Positions 53,908-63,818 of a stretch of DNA of 64,000 nt are shown here, piece after piece. Both the position numbers and the translations under genes were made by a program. The stretch is from assembly GCA_963724015.1 (NCBI GenBank), contig CAVRTM010000014.1, positions 489,594-553,593 of the forward strand, read 5' to 3'. The DNA comes from CAVRTM01 sp963724015 (GTDB lineage Bacteria > Actinomycetota > Actinomycetes > Actinomycetales > Dermatophilaceae). Each line of letters starts with the position of its first letter. Within the stretch, counting starts at the first letter, position 1. The notes beneath the pieces were generated by a model. That model searched no databases. It was not told where the DNA came from and worked only from the letters and a program-made list of their open reading frames with translations.

Positions 53908-55191
53908 ATGACAGCCGACGCCGTCACGGCGACCCTAGCGGGCCTGGGCTCGGTCCGGGGCTGGCAGGAGGACGTCTACCGCGACCTGCACGGGCACCCG
54001 GAGCTGTCGCACCAGGAGCACCGCACCGCCGCTATCGTCGCTGCCCGGCTTCGGGAGTGCGGCGCCGTGGTGCACGAGCGCGTGGGAGGCACCGGCGTGG
54101 TGGGCGTCGTTCGCAACGGGAACGGGCCGACGGTCCTCCTCCGCGCCGACATGGATGCCCTGCCGGTCCGCGAGATGACCGGGCTCGCCTATGCCAGCAA
54201 CGTCACCGCGCCCGACGGCGACGGCGTCGAGGTGCCGGTCATGCACGCCTGTGGTCACGACGTCCACGTCACCTGCCTGCTCGGCGCGGTCTGCCTGCTC
54301 GCTGCGTCCCCGGCCCACTGGAGCGGCACCGTGGTGGCCGTGTTCCAGCCCGCCGAGGAGGTCGGCGACGGCGCCGCTGTCATGCTGGCCGACGGCCTTG
54401 CCGACCTGGTCGGCGACCCGGACGTCGCGTTGTGCCAGCACGTGCTGCCGCTGCCCGCGGGAGTGGTGGCCACTCGAGTCGGCCCGACCCTCTCCAGCGC
54501 CGACAGCATGCGGATCATCCTGTACGGCCGCGGCGCCCACGGCTCCATGCCGCACGCCTCGGTGGACCCCGTCGTTCTCGCGGCCATGGTCGTGGTCCGA
54601 CTCCAGACCGTCATCTCGCGGGAGACGCAGCCGGGGGAGCCTGCGGTGCTCACGGTCGGCAGCATCCAGGCCGGCACGAAGAGCAACGTCATCCCCGACC
54701 ACGCGGTCATCGCCCTGAACGTCCGCACCTACCACGAGCACACCCGGGCCAGCATCCTGGAGGCCGTCAAGCGCATCGTCACCGCTGAGTGCGAAGCCTC
54801 CGGTAGCCCGCGGGCGCCCGAGTTCGAGCTGTTCGACCACTTCCCCCTCACCGACAACGACCGGAGGGCGACCGAGAGGGTCGCTGCCGCGTTCCGCAGT
54901 GAGTTCGGCGAGGACGCCCAGGAGCTGCCGCTCCAGACGGCCAGCGAGGACTTCTCCGACATCCCGAACGCGCTGAAGGTCCCCTACACCTACTGGGGGA
55001 TCGGCGGCATCGACGCAGACAGCTACGAACAGGCTCGAGCGGCCGGCACCATCGCCAAGTCCATCCCCGTCAACCACTCGGCGACGTTCGCCCCGGTCCT
55101 GCAGCCGACGCTCGACACCGGCACCCGGGCCCTCGTCGCGGCTGCCTTCGCCTGGCTGGGAGAGACGCCCTCCCGCACCAGCCGGACCTAG
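53908..55191 (+). CDS. M20-family amidohydrolase (aminoacylase/IAA-hydrolase type)
   Basis: 427 residues. Metal site motifs LHGHPELSHQEHRTA, RADMDALPV, HACGHDVHVT, and FQPAEEVGDGA, all intact, with a lid domain in the middle (RGAHGSMPHASVDPV). Cytoplasmic hydrolase of N-acyl amino acids or similar amide bonds; N-carbamoyl-amino-acid hydrolases belong to a different M20 branch. ATG 53908 has GAGGAGG 5 bases upstream. Possibly co-transcribed with the TRIC gene. Confidence 0.87.
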   Translation: MTADAVTATLAGLGSVRGWQEDVYRDLHGHPELSHQEHRTAAIVAARLRECGAVVHERVGGTGVVGVVRNGNGPTVLLRADMDALPVREMTGLAYASNVTAPDGDGVEVPVMHACGHDVHVTCLLGAVCLLAASPAHWSGTVVAVFQPAEEVGDGAAVMLADGLADLVGDPDVALCQHVLPLPAGVVATRVGPTLSSADSMRIILYGRGAHGSMPHASVDPVVLAAMVVVRLQTVISRETQPGEPAVLTVGSIQAGTKSNVIPDHAVIALNVRTYHEHTRASILEAVKRIVTAECEASGSPRAPEFELFDHFPLTDNDRRATERVAAAFRSEFGEDAQELPLQTASEDFSDIPNALKVPYTYWGIGGIDADSYEQARAAGTIAKSIPVNHSATFAPVLQPTLDTGTRALVAAAFAWLGETPSRTSRT

Positions 55192-55306
55192 GCGACGTGC
55201 GCCGCATGCGGGGCACGCCCCCGGGATGGCGAGCGGCGCGGACCTGGTCAGCGGCGAACGTGACGACACCTTCGCGCGAGCCTGCCGCTGCGGGGCCCGT
55301 GTGAAC

Positions 55307-56248
55307 ATGGTGACCATGACCACGGTGATGGAGGACGACCTGGCCCCTCTGCGCCGCGGGCTCGTCGCCTTCTGCTACCAGATGTTGGGATCACCGTTCG
55401 ATGCTGAAGATGCCGTGCAGGAGGTCATGGAGCGGGCCTGGAGGTCGCGAGCGCAGTTCGACCCTTCACGTGCGTCGTTGTCGACCTGGTGCTATCGAAT
55501 CGCGCACAACGTCTGCGTGGACCGGCTGCGTGGCGCTGCCCGCAGGCCGCTTCCCCGTCATCTCCAGGACCCCGGTATCGAGGTGGGCGCCCCGCTCGTG
55601 CCTGCCCTCGACGTCCCGTGGCTGATGCCTGCGCCCACGGCATGGTCCGGCGGGTCTGAGCCGGCGTCGGCGGCGGAGCGAGCCGTCGACGTACGGCTGG
55701 CGGTCACCGCGATGCTCCAGTCGTTGCCTCCCCGGCAGCGCGGGGTGTTCGTGCTGCGGGAGGTGCTGGGCTACTCAGCGACCGAGACAGCCCAGGTGCT
55801 GGACTCGACGGTCCCGGCCGTGAACTCGGCGTTGCAACGCGCGCGGGCGGCCGTGGGCCGTGGCGCGACCCGGCCAGCCCCGCTACAGCCGGACCGAGTG
55901 GAGCGCTACGCGCGTGCGATCGAGCGCGCCGACGTGGAGGCCCTGGTCGCGCTGGTGTCGGACGACGTCGTCCTGGAGATGCCGCCGGTCCCGGCCTGGT
56001 CCCGCGGGCGACAGCAGTACCGCGAGTTCATGGCGAACCTGTTCTCGTGGCGCGGATCGGGCTGGGTGACGAAGGATACCGACGGCAACGGTCAGCCGGG
56101 TTTCTTGCTGTACCGACGTACCCGGGGGAACTGCGTCGCGCACACCCTGCAGCTCTTCGACTTCGACTGCTCCGGCGCGATCAGTCACGTGCTCGTGTAC
56201 CAGGAACCGCGGCTGTTCTCCCTGTTCGAGAGGTCAGCGGTGCCGTGA
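55307..56248 (+). CDS. ECF sigma factor with C-terminal SnoaL-like domain
   Basis: 313 residues. Region 2 (VAFCYQMLGSPFDAEDAVQE, STWCYRIAHNVCVDRLRG), region 4 (LPPRQRGVFVLREVLGYSAT, VPAVNSALQRARA) and a C-terminal NTF2/SnoaL-like domain (RYARAIERADVEALVALVSD ...). The fused tail is known in ECF groups such as SigJ and TIGR02960 types, where it controls activity in place of a separate anti-sigma. Start among GTG 55301, ATG 55307 and ATG 55316. Confidence 0.82.
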   Translation: MVTMTTVMEDDLAPLRRGLVAFCYQMLGSPFDAEDAVQEVMERAWRSRAQFDPSRASLSTWCYRIAHNVCVDRLRGAARRPLPRHLQDPGIEVGAPLVPALDVPWLMPAPTAWSGGSEPASAAERAVDVRLAVTAMLQSLPPRQRGVFVLREVLGYSATETAQVLDSTVPAVNSALQRARAAVGRGATRPAPLQPDRVERYARAIERADVEALVALVSDDVVLEMPPVPAWSRGRQQYREFMANLFSWRGSGWVTKDTDGNGQPGFLLYRRTRGNCVAHTLQLFDFDCSGAISHVLVYQEPRLFSLFERSAVP

Positions 56249-56319
56249 CCGATGAGTCCGGCCCCAGTCGTTCGTATGAACAGGTGACCGACCCAGACAC
56301 CTGGAAGGACCAGCGGCAC

Positions 56320-56922
56320 ATGGGCAAGCTCATCGTCATTCAGTTCATCACCCTCGACGGGGTCGTGGAGGACCCGGACGGCAGTGACCACACCGACTTC
56401 GGCGGCTGGGCCATGCGCCACGGACCGCAGGCGGTGGCCGGCGACAAGTTCCGACTCGGGCCGATCCTCACGCACGGGACACTGCTGTTCGGTCGCCGCA
56501 CCTGGGAACACTTCAGCACACTCTGGCCGACCCGCGAAGACGCGTTCTCCCAGGCGATGAACGCCGCCACCAAGTGCGTGGCCACCCACCGCGAGATCGA
56601 CCCAGCGGTCTGGGGCAACTCCCGGGCCATCGACAAGCCGCTGACGACCTGGGTGCGTCATACCCTGCCCGTCACCGACGTCGTCGTCGTCGGCAGCGGG
56701 TCCGTCGTCGAGGCCCTCACGGAGCAGGATCTCGTTGACGAGTACCGCCTGCTGATCTTTCCGACCGCGGCGGGCTCCGGGCGGCGGCTGTTCCCCGCCA
56801 GCCACCGCTTCGAGCTGACCGGTACCGAGCAGGTCGGGCCGGCTGTCCTCTGCTTCCTCACTCCAGATCGCGCGTCGCGACATGATCCGGTTCCCTCCCA
56901 CGTACGGGGGAGGCTGATCTGA
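56320..56922 (+). CDS. RibD/dihydrofolate-reductase-like protein
   Basis: 200 residues: GKLIVIQFITLDGVVEDPDG at the N-terminus, GTLLFGRRTWEHFSTLWP in the middle, VVVGSGSVVEALTEQDLVDE near the end. This is the RibD_C fold common as stand-alone actinobacterial proteins with unknown reductase activity. ATG 56320 is the family-like start, but a GTG at 56245 overlapping the sigma gene stop would couple the two. Probably one operon with the sigma factor. Confidence 0.75.
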   Translation: MGKLIVIQFITLDGVVEDPDGSDHTDFGGWAMRHGPQAVAGDKFRLGPILTHGTLLFGRRTWEHFSTLWPTREDAFSQAMNAATKCVATHREIDPAVWGNSRAIDKPLTTWVRHTLPVTDVVVVGSGSVVEALTEQDLVDEYRLLIFPTAAGSGRRLFPASHRFELTGTEQVGPAVLCFLTPDRASRHDPVPSHVRGRLI

Positions 56923-57137
56923 GCCGTGCCCTACCGCAGGGCGGGACCTGCGCGGGCATGACCCGGCCGCGTGCCGAGCGCCGCCCCCACCGTGCGCTGA
57001 GGCAGCGGTCAGAGGCGGTACGGCGTCACGCCGGCCATGACCATCAGGGCTACGGCTACCGAGGCGATGAAGACGTCGATGCGGTCGGCCTCGAGTGCCT
57101 GCTTGGGCGACGTAGGGGTGGTGTTGGGTGAAGTAGA
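56923..57137. other. 215-bp intergenic region
   Basis: Separates the DHFR-like gene from the convergent debranching-enzyme gene. A weak hairpin CGCAGG-N6-CCTGCG (56935-56952) may terminate. A minus-strand open stretch (57009-57134) has a hydrophobic end but no start codon. Confidence 0.4.
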
Positions 57138-59072
57138 TCAGCGATGTTCATGAGAGCGGTCGGTGGCTGCCAGGCCTGCGGCCGCCGCCCAGGCCTGGGG
57201 GCAGCCGGCCAGGTTCATCGGCACCGGGAAGGGGATCTCCTCAGCGGAGAAACCTGCGAAGAACTCCGGCAGCCGCCCCTTCAGATGTGCGCCGGCCGCC
57301 ACGAGGCCGGAAGCGACAACGTCGGCCTCGTTGTCGAAGCCATGACGTGCCATCCCCTGCACGGCGAGCATGGTGTCATGCGGCCAGACCGAGCCGTTGT
57401 GGTAGGCGAGAGGGGAATACCGGCCCTGCCCGGAGGCGAGGGTCCGCAGTCCCCATCCGGTGAAGAAGGCGGGCGAGAGGAGTCGCCGCACGACCGCTTC
57501 CGCGCGGTTCTGCGGGAGGATCCCGCACCAGAGCAGGTGCCCGGCGTTGGAGCCGAGGCCGTCGACGGCGGTGCCGTCCGCGGTGACGGCCAGTGCCGGA
57601 TAGTCCTGTTCCGGCAGCCAGAAGACGTCGAGGAACCGCTCCCTCAGCTCGGCGGCCACGAGCTCCAGCTCCGAGGCCAGGGCAGGGTCGCCCCAAGGGC
57701 CGCGGGCGAGTCGCGCCGCCGCCGTCAGACCCTCCCATGCGTATCCCTGGACTTCACACAGCGCCAGGGGGCCGGTGGCCAGCGAGCCGTCGGCGTAGCA
57801 GGTCGAGTCCTCAGAGTCCTTCCATCCCTGGTTGACGAGGCCCCCCGGGTCGGGTGTGAACCTGACAAACCCGTGCTCGTCGAGGCCCCCGGGGCCACGG
57901 ACCCAGTCGATGGCCGCCCGTGCCGCCTGCTCGAGGTCGATCGCCAACTGCTCACCGCCGGCGCGCAGGGAGGCCCTGCCGAGCACCGCGAGGAAGAGCG
58001 GGGTCACGTCGACGCTGCCGTAGTAGCGCGCGTACGGAACCAGGCCCAGCGTGGCCAGCTCGCTGCTGCGCAGCTCGTGGACAATCAACCCCGGCTGCTC
58101 GAGCGTGGTGGGGTCGTCACGGGTCCCCTGGGTACGCGCCAGGGCTCGCAGGACCTCGGCGGGAAGGGCGGGGTCGTGGTCGGCGACCAGCTCGGCGGTC
58201 AGGAGGCTGTCCCGGCCGAAGAGGGTGAGGAACCAGGGCGCGCCGGCGCCGGGGACGACCTGCGTCGAGTCCTGCGGTGAGGGCATGAGGAGCGCCTGCA
58301 GGTCCGCCAGTGACCGATGCCGGACCATCCCCCGTGCGGCGTCGGTCGTTGCAGCCGACCGGAGCGACGAGCTCTGGGTGGTCAGGTCGGGCGACCGCGA
58401 AAGCAGCCTCGACGACGAATCGGTGCCCCGGGTGGTGTGCCGGCCGGACGTGGGTCCCACTGTGAGATGGACGTTCTTCTGCCCCTGGGCGGGCAACTGC
58501 AGCTCCCAGGTGAGCGTCAGGTGGGACGCGCGTTCGTTGCCGTCCGAGCCGAGTGCACACGCGTCGGCAGGCGGGGACGCGACGACGTGTGCCGCCGCCG
58601 CGAAGACCCGGTCGCCGACCGCGTGCCGATAGGCAAACACGGCTCCCTCCGGAGTCAACTCGCTGGAGTGCTCGGCTGCTGAGAGGTCGAAGGCCCTGCC
58701 ATCCGAGCGCACCGCGAACTGGTCGGCGAAGTCGACGGCCAGCTGGAGGCTGACCGTGGCCGTGACGGGAGAGCAGGACGCGTTGCGGACTGTCCACGTC
58801 TCGGCCAGACCGTTGGCGGTGACGCTCTGGCGACGCAGCACAAGCACCGGTGAGGGCTCGTGCCGTCGGCCGGGGAGCATCAGCGCGACCGTGCGGTCCG
58901 AGGACTCCTCGGCGGCACCGCTGCGGATCAGCCGCGAGCCGTTCACCTGCAGCACCCAGGAGGAGAGCAGCCGGGTGTCCGCGACGTAGAGTCCTGATGC
59001 GCCTCCGGCCTCCACGTCCCCGGTGTCCTCGCTCAGGAGCAGCGTCCCTGAGCGCAGGATGGTCGAGGTCAT
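57138..59072 (-). CDS. glycogen-debranching-type glycosidase (GDE N-bis domain)
   Basis: 644 residues. N-terminal beta domain (LRSGTLLLSEDTGDVEAGGA, DTRLLSSWVLQVNG) typical of GDE_N_bis, then an (alpha/alpha)6 barrel with GAPWFLTLFGRDSLLTAELV, WKDSEDSTCYADGSLATGP, and GYAWEGLTAAARLA and YHNGSVWPHDTMLAVQGMAR. Such proteins are annotated amylo-alpha-1,6-glucosidase; true substrates differ. ATG 59072 overlaps the upstream hydrolase stop (ATGA). Last gene of a five-part minus-strand operon. Frame intact. Confidence 0.85.
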   Translation of the reverse strand: MTSTILRSGTLLLSEDTGDVEAGGASGLYVADTRLLSSWVLQVNGSRLIRSGAAEESSDRTVALMLPGRRHEPSPVLVLRRQSVTANGLAETWTVRNASCSPVTATVSLQLAVDFADQFAVRSDGRAFDLSAAEHSSELTPEGAVFAYRHAVGDRVFAAAAHVVASPPADACALGSDGNERASHLTLTWELQLPAQGQKNVHLTVGPTSGRHTTRGTDSSSRLLSRSPDLTTQSSSLRSAATTDAARGMVRHRSLADLQALLMPSPQDSTQVVPGAGAPWFLTLFGRDSLLTAELVADHDPALPAEVLRALARTQGTRDDPTTLEQPGLIVHELRSSELATLGLVPYARYYGSVDVTPLFLAVLGRASLRAGGEQLAIDLEQAARAAIDWVRGPGGLDEHGFVRFTPDPGGLVNQGWKDSEDSTCYADGSLATGPLALCEVQGYAWEGLTAAARLARGPWGDPALASELELVAAELRERFLDVFWLPEQDYPALAVTADGTAVDGLGSNAGHLLWCGILPQNRAEAVVRRLLSPAFFTGWGLRTLASGQGRYSPLAYHNGSVWPHDTMLAVQGMARHGFDNEADVVASGLVAAGAHLKGRLPEFFAGFSAEEIPFPVPMNLAGCPQAWAAAAGLAATDRSHEHR

Positions 59073-60387
59073 GGCAGCACGCTCTTCTCGTTCAGCTCGA
59101 GGTCGAGACTGAGGGCTGCCGTCCAGCTGAACGACCGCGTCCCGTGGGCACTGCCGGTCAGCGGGTCGACGTACTCGGGGAATCCCTCGCTCACGGCCAG
59201 GCGGCGTACCTGGGCGGCCACGGTTGCTGCCTCCGCCGACAGCCCGCGGGAGCGCAGCGCCTGGATCATGAGCCACGCCATGTTGAACCAGGACGGGCCG
59301 CGCCAGTACCGCGCCGGGTCAAAACCGGGCGCGGTCATGTCATAGCTCGGGACCATGTGGACCGACCCGAGGCCGAAGCGGGGACCGCGCAAGGTCTCCA
59401 GCAGCTCCTCCGCGTGCCCGACGCCCGGCAGCAGCAGGGGCACCAGGCCCGAGATGGTGGCCTCGCGCTGGTGGTTCCCGGTCACCACGTCGCGCGCCAC
59501 GTACACGCCGAGTTCGCCGTCCCACAGGTCCCCGAGGCTCTCGGTGACGTGCTTGGCGCGTGTGCGGTGGTCGTCAGAGGGCAGACCCAGCTCCTCGGCG
59601 ATCGCCGCGAGCGCGAGCTCGGAGACGGCGTAGAGCGCGTTGACCGTCGGATCCTCGACCAGGAAGGGGAAGTCCTCGTCCATGTCGTCGCACCCGTGGT
59701 CACGGTAGCGCCCGGCGAGCTGGAGGTAGGTGTTGTACTCCGCCGTGGTGGGGCGCTCGGAGGCATCCGCGTGCAGCAGGTCGGGGCGTGGGGGTGCGAT
59801 GGACGCGGCAGGTGCGGCGGCGCGGACATCGCGCAGGATGGAGTCCCACAGCGGGGAGTTGTCCAAGCCGCTTTCCCAGGGGTGCACGATGCTGATGAGA
59901 CCTCGCCGCCCGCGGTCACGACGGGTCCGCAGGTACTCGTGCCACGCGACGAGCCGCGGGTAGGCGCGGTGGAGGAACTCTCGGCGTGCGGACTCGGCGG
60001 GGTCGCTGCGGTGGACCGCCAGGGCCGCCCACGCGTGGACCGGTGGCTGTACGAGCCCGGCGGTAGGCACGTGGGGGCCCCGGGGATCAGGTCACTGCGC
60101 CAGAAGGAGGCCCCTGGGGAGTAGTCGTCGTCGCGCCGGGGGTCGAAGACGATCTGTGGCAGGCGACCGTCCTGCCACTGGGCGCTGAACAGGGAGTCGA
60201 GCTCTTGGGCCGCGCGGCGGGGCGAGAGGTGGCGCAGCCCCATCGCGATGAATGCCGAGTCCCAGCTCCACTGGTGCGGGTAGAGCCCTGTGGCCGGCAG
60301 TGTGTGCAGGTTGACCCAGTTCTCCGCGAGCACCTTGGTGGCGGCTGCCTGTACGGATGGGATGGGGACCGTCTCGGGGGCCTTCAC
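59069..60387 (-). CDS. MGH1/GH63-like glycoside hydrolase (one frameshift)
   Basis: About 439 residues of an (alpha/alpha)6 barrel. LYPHQWSWDSAFIAMGLRHL, SIVHPWESGLDNSPLWD and FDPARYWRGPSWFNMAWLM are the GH63/MGH signatures that hold the acid and base carboxylates. Relatives cleave glucosylated compatible solutes (mannosyl- and glucosylglycerate) or alpha-glucosides. The frame changes within the ggggccccc tract at 60071-60085 (DLIPG|AHVPTAGL; two extra c or one lost). GTG 60387 overlaps the isomerase stop (GTGA). Confidence 0.78.
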
Positions 60388-61179
60388 AGGTTCCTGCGCA
60401 GCAGGGCTGGGACGGCGGGGAGCACCTCGTCGGGTGGGCCGGACAGCCGGCTCTCGACGGCGATCGGCCCCTCGTAGCCGGCGGCCTTCACCGCGGCGCC
60501 GAACATCGGCCAGTCGACGTGCCCGGCACCGGGCTCGAGCCGGTTGGAGTCGCTGGCCTGCACGTGGCCGATCCACGGCCCCGCCGCGATCAGGGCCGCG
60601 GCGGGGTCGGCCTCCTCGATGTTCTGGTGGTAGGAGTCGGTGCACAGCTTGACGCTGTCCAGGCCGGCCTCCTGCAGGAGCGACACGCCCTCCGCCAGCC
60701 GGTTCACCATGTGGTCCTCGTACCGGTTGAGCGGCTCCAGGAAGATGGACACCCCTTCGGCGGCGGCGTGCCGGCCGAGCTCTCCAGGGCGTCCACCAAG
60801 ATCTGGCGGTCCTGCTCCGGGGAGCGCGGCGGCTCGAACGGGGGCAGCCGGCGCGAGAACATGCCGTATGAAGCGGGGGTCATGGCGCCGCGTCCGCCGA
60901 TCTCCGCCATCACCGAGAGCTGGGACTTCAGCTGCGCCATGCGTCGCGGCGGCGGTCGACGTCGAAGTCGCCGATGAAGTGCAGCATCTCGACGCAGACG
61001 GTCGGCATGGGTATCCCGTCGGCGGCCGCCTTGCGCAGCTCGGGCAGCCGAGCAGCGAATTGCAGGTCGCCCTGGCCGCGTAGTTCGATGCCGTCGTAGC
61101 CGTACCGCTGCGCCGCGTCCCACTTCTCCTGCAGCGTGCGGCCGGGAAGGTGCTGCTCCTGGACCAGGATGCTGTTCAT
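60384..61179 (-). CDS. sugar-phosphate isomerase/epimerase-like TIM barrel (two frameshifts)
   Basis: About 265 residues in three open pieces. Start NSILVQEQHLPGRTLQEKWD, GYDGIELRGQGDLQF and the piece beginning MAQLKSQLSVMAEIGGRGAM; then SIFLEPLNRYEDHMVNRL with the metal-binding Glu, LCTDSYHQNIEEADP and IGHVQASDSNRLEPGAGHVD. AP-endonuclease-2/xylose-isomerase-like fold. One base seems lost near 60940 (RRRDA|MAQLK) and another near 60783 (ALE|ELGRHAAAEG). ATG 61179 overlaps the dehydrogenase stop by one base. Confidence 0.75.
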
Positions 61180-62243
61180 CAGGCGACCTCTTCCGGGAAG
61201 TCGAGCACGACCTGGACGGCGGATGGCGCATCGGTGTCGAGCAGGGTGTACGCCTGCGCCGCGTCACGGACGGCGAAGCGGTGGCTGACCAGCGCGGTGA
61301 CGTCGGGACTGCCCTTGGACAGCAGGTCGACGACGGTGTCCTGAAGGCGTGGGACGTCCCAGCGGGCGCGCTTGCGCAGCGGCACCGCTCCGATCTGGGA
61401 GGCGATCACCTCCACCCGGTTGTGGTGGAACTCCTCCCCGAGCCGCAGCGCGCTCGCCGCGCCCTGGTAGAAGCCGGCGGCGACGACCCGGCCGTCGGCG
61501 CCGACCATCCGGATGGCCTCGTTCAGGGCCGGGTAGACGCCGCTGAGGTCGATGGCCACGTCGGCCCCACGTCCGCGAGTGAGCTCCCGAACGGTCGAGG
61601 CCACGTCGGCGGACGGCGCGAAGACCTCGTCCGCTCCCCAGGCGCGGGCCAGCTCGCGACGGCCGGCGATTCCGTCCACGGCGATCACCGTGGCCCCGCT
61701 CTGCTTCGCATAGGCGGTGGCGAGGAGGCCGATGACCCCTTGCCCGACGATGACGACGGTGTCCCCGAGGCCGATGTCCGCCGCCAGGACGGCGTTGAGG
61801 GCGATGGCCCCGACGCGGACAAAGGCTCCGGCGACCGGGTCGAGCCCGGCGGGCAGCTGGTGACCGCGCAGGCGCTCGGCGTCCAAGACCCCTTCGGACA
61901 CGTGGCCCCAAATGCCCCACACCAGGTCACCGACCCGGACGTCCTCCGGGTGCGGCGCAGTGTCACCGGGGTCGGCGACCTCGACGACACGCCCCACCTC
62001 GGAGTACCCCCAGCCGGCCAGGGGGTAGGACGGGGTCTCCGGGTGGGAGTCGGTGAACAGGCGGCTCACCGGGTCCCAGGTCGACGTCAGATAGGGGTTG
62101 GTGCCGCGGTAGGCGGTGAGGCCCGTGCCCGCCGAGATGCCGGAAGTGATCGTTCTGACCCGGACCTGCCCGGGTTGCAGCAACGGCTGCGGCACGTCGG
62201 CCACCTCGACTGTTCGGGGCGCAGTGAAGTTGACGACGAGCAT
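61179..62243 (-). CDS. medium-chain (MDR) dehydrogenase
   Basis: 354 residues. N-terminal catalytic domain with PLAGWGYSEVGRVVEVADPG and VGDLVWGIWGHVSEG, then a nucleotide fold VVIVGQGVIGLLATAYAKQS. The classical structural-zinc cysteines and GHE motif are absent, so it is of the zinc-poor bacteriochlorophyll-synthase/ThuB-like sugar branch. Expected to oxidise a sugar hydroxyl. ATG 62243 has GGAAGGAA 5 bases upstream. First gene of the minus-strand operon, divergent to the binding protein. Confidence 0.8.
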   Translation of the reverse strand: MLVVNFTAPRTVEVADVPQPLLQPGQVRVRTITSGISAGTGLTAYRGTNPYLTSTWDPVSRLFTDSHPETPSYPLAGWGYSEVGRVVEVADPGDTAPHPEDVRVGDLVWGIWGHVSEGVLDAERLRGHQLPAGLDPVAGAFVRVGAIALNAVLAADIGLGDTVVIVGQGVIGLLATAYAKQSGATVIAVDGIAGRRELARAWGADEVFAPSADVASTVRELTRGRGADVAIDLSGVYPALNEAIRMVGADGRVVAAGFYQGAASALRLGEEFHHNRVEVIASQIGAVPLRKRARWDVPRLQDTVVDLLSKGSPDVTALVSHRFAVRDAAQAYTLLDTDAPSAVQVVLDFPEEVA

Positions 62244-62265
62244 GGGGTTCCTTCCGACGGGGGCA

Positions 62266-62317
62266 CGTGCGATCCGCACGGCGACATGTTCTGCACGATA
62301 GCGTGCCACCTTGGCAC
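62266..62317. promoter_or_regulatory. cluster of three inverted repeats in the divergent sugar-locus promoter
   Basis: CGTGCG-atc-CGCACG (62266-62280), GCACG-atag-CGTGC (62293-62306) and GTGCCA-cct-TGGCAC (62303-62317), all perfect. The outer two share 6-3-6 geometry with centres 37 bases apart. Likely repressor sites controlling both directions; no regulator gene is visible nearby. Confidence 0.55.
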
Positions 62318-62375
62318 TTGTGAATGAGCATAAGTGGGTGCTCTACTAGCGCAAAGCCCGCAGAGAGAAGAGCCG

Positions 62376-63818
62376 ATGAAGCACCTGCCCGTACGACCGC
62401 TTGTGGCGGCGACCGGTCTGGCCGTCCTGGCCGCCACCGGACTCACCGCCTGCGCCCAGCCGTCGGCCAAGGCCGACCCCAGGACGGTGACCGTCTGGAA
62501 CCTGGACGGCCAGCCCGACCGGATGGCGGCGGTCAAGAAGATCAACGCCGCCTTCACTGCCCGGACCGGCACCACGGTCGAGGAGGTCGCCGTCCAGGAG
62601 AACCAGCTGCCGTCGCTGATCACCTCCGCGGCGGTCTCGGGCACGATGCCTGACCTGATCAGCGGACTGCCCCTTGCCTACCTCAGGCACTGAAGCAGCA
62701 GAAGCTGCTGGACACCAAGGCCGCGAGTCAGGTCGTCGAGAAGCTCGGGGCCGCCACGTTCGCCGCCAAGGCGCTGGAGCTGACCCGCGACGGTAACAAC
62801 CAGCTTGGTGTTCCGTCCGATGCCTGGACGCAGATCCTCGTCTATCGCAAGGACCTGTTCGCGGCAAAGCACCTGGCCCCTCCGACGACGTACGAGGCGA
62901 TCGAGAAGGCGGCTCAAGCCCTGACCTCTGGGAACCAGTACGGGATCACGCTGGCAACCGACCCCTCGGACCCCTTCACCCAGCAGACTTTCGAGTCGTT
63001 GGCGCTGGGCAACAACTGCCAGATGGTCGAACAGGGAGGGGCGGTAGCGCTGGACAGTCCCGCCTGTCGCCAGACCTTCGCGCTGTACGGCACGCTGGCC
63101 CAGAAGGACTCACCACAGGGCACCCAGACCGTGGACTCGACCCGTGCCACGTACTTCGCCGGGCAGGCCGCGATGACGATCTGGTCCACCTTTCTGCTGG
63201 ACGAGATGGGCGGCCTGCGCAACGACGCGCTGCCCACCTGCAAGCAGTGCGAGAAGGACCCGACGTGGCTGGCCCGGAACACTGGCATCGTCACCGCGCT
63301 CCGCGGGCCTCAGGGAAGCCAGCCGGTCGGCTACGGCGAGATCGCGACCTCGGGGCATCCTCGCGGGCGCCCGACCTGCCGCATCCACCTACGTGCAGTA
63401 CATGATGTCCGACGGCTACAAGGCCTCCTTGGCCATCGCGCCGGAGGGCAAGTTCCCGATGCGCTCCGGTGATGCCGCCGACCCGAAGAAGTTCGTGAAC
63501 GCGTGGCCGACACTGCCTGCCGGTGTCGACGCCAAGAAGCCTTTGGTGGACATCTACGGGAAGCCGACGATGGACCAGATCTCGAAGGCGACCGGCACCC
63601 TGGAACGCTCGGGGCCATGACCAGGGGCAGGGCGACCTGCTCGGCCCGACCGTGGCCGAGCTGGCCATCCCCAAGGCGCTGGCGTCCCTCGCCATCGGCG
63701 AGTCACCCAACCAGACGGCCAAGGACGCCACGTCCGCCGTGAGGAGATCCAGAGGTCGCTGGAATCGACGTCAGAACCACCCTTCCTCCGGCGCGCCAGG
63801 ACGAACAGGCGCCGGTGA
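62376..63818 (+). CDS. CUT1 sugar-binding lipoprotein (four frameshifts)
   Basis: About 480 residues. Lipoprotein signal with a lipobox-like LTAC at about 23-26, then VTVWNLDGQPDRMAAVKKIN, typical of MalE/UgpB-like proteins; later GVPSDAWTQILVYRKDLF, YGITLATDP and YVQYMMSDGYKASLAIAPEG. The frame breaks near 62685 (LAYL|QALKQQK, one base lost), 63352 (EIATSG|ILAGARP, one extra), 63612 (LERSG|HDQGQGDLLG, one extra) and 63744 (SAV|EEIQRSLES, one lost). True stop is TGA 63816-63818. First gene of an importer operon. Confidence 0.8.

Noticed and set aside
57009..57134. Possible small membrane peptide on the minus strand
   Set aside because: A hydrophobic end is readable, but there is no start codon after the preceding in-frame stop and no ribosome site.
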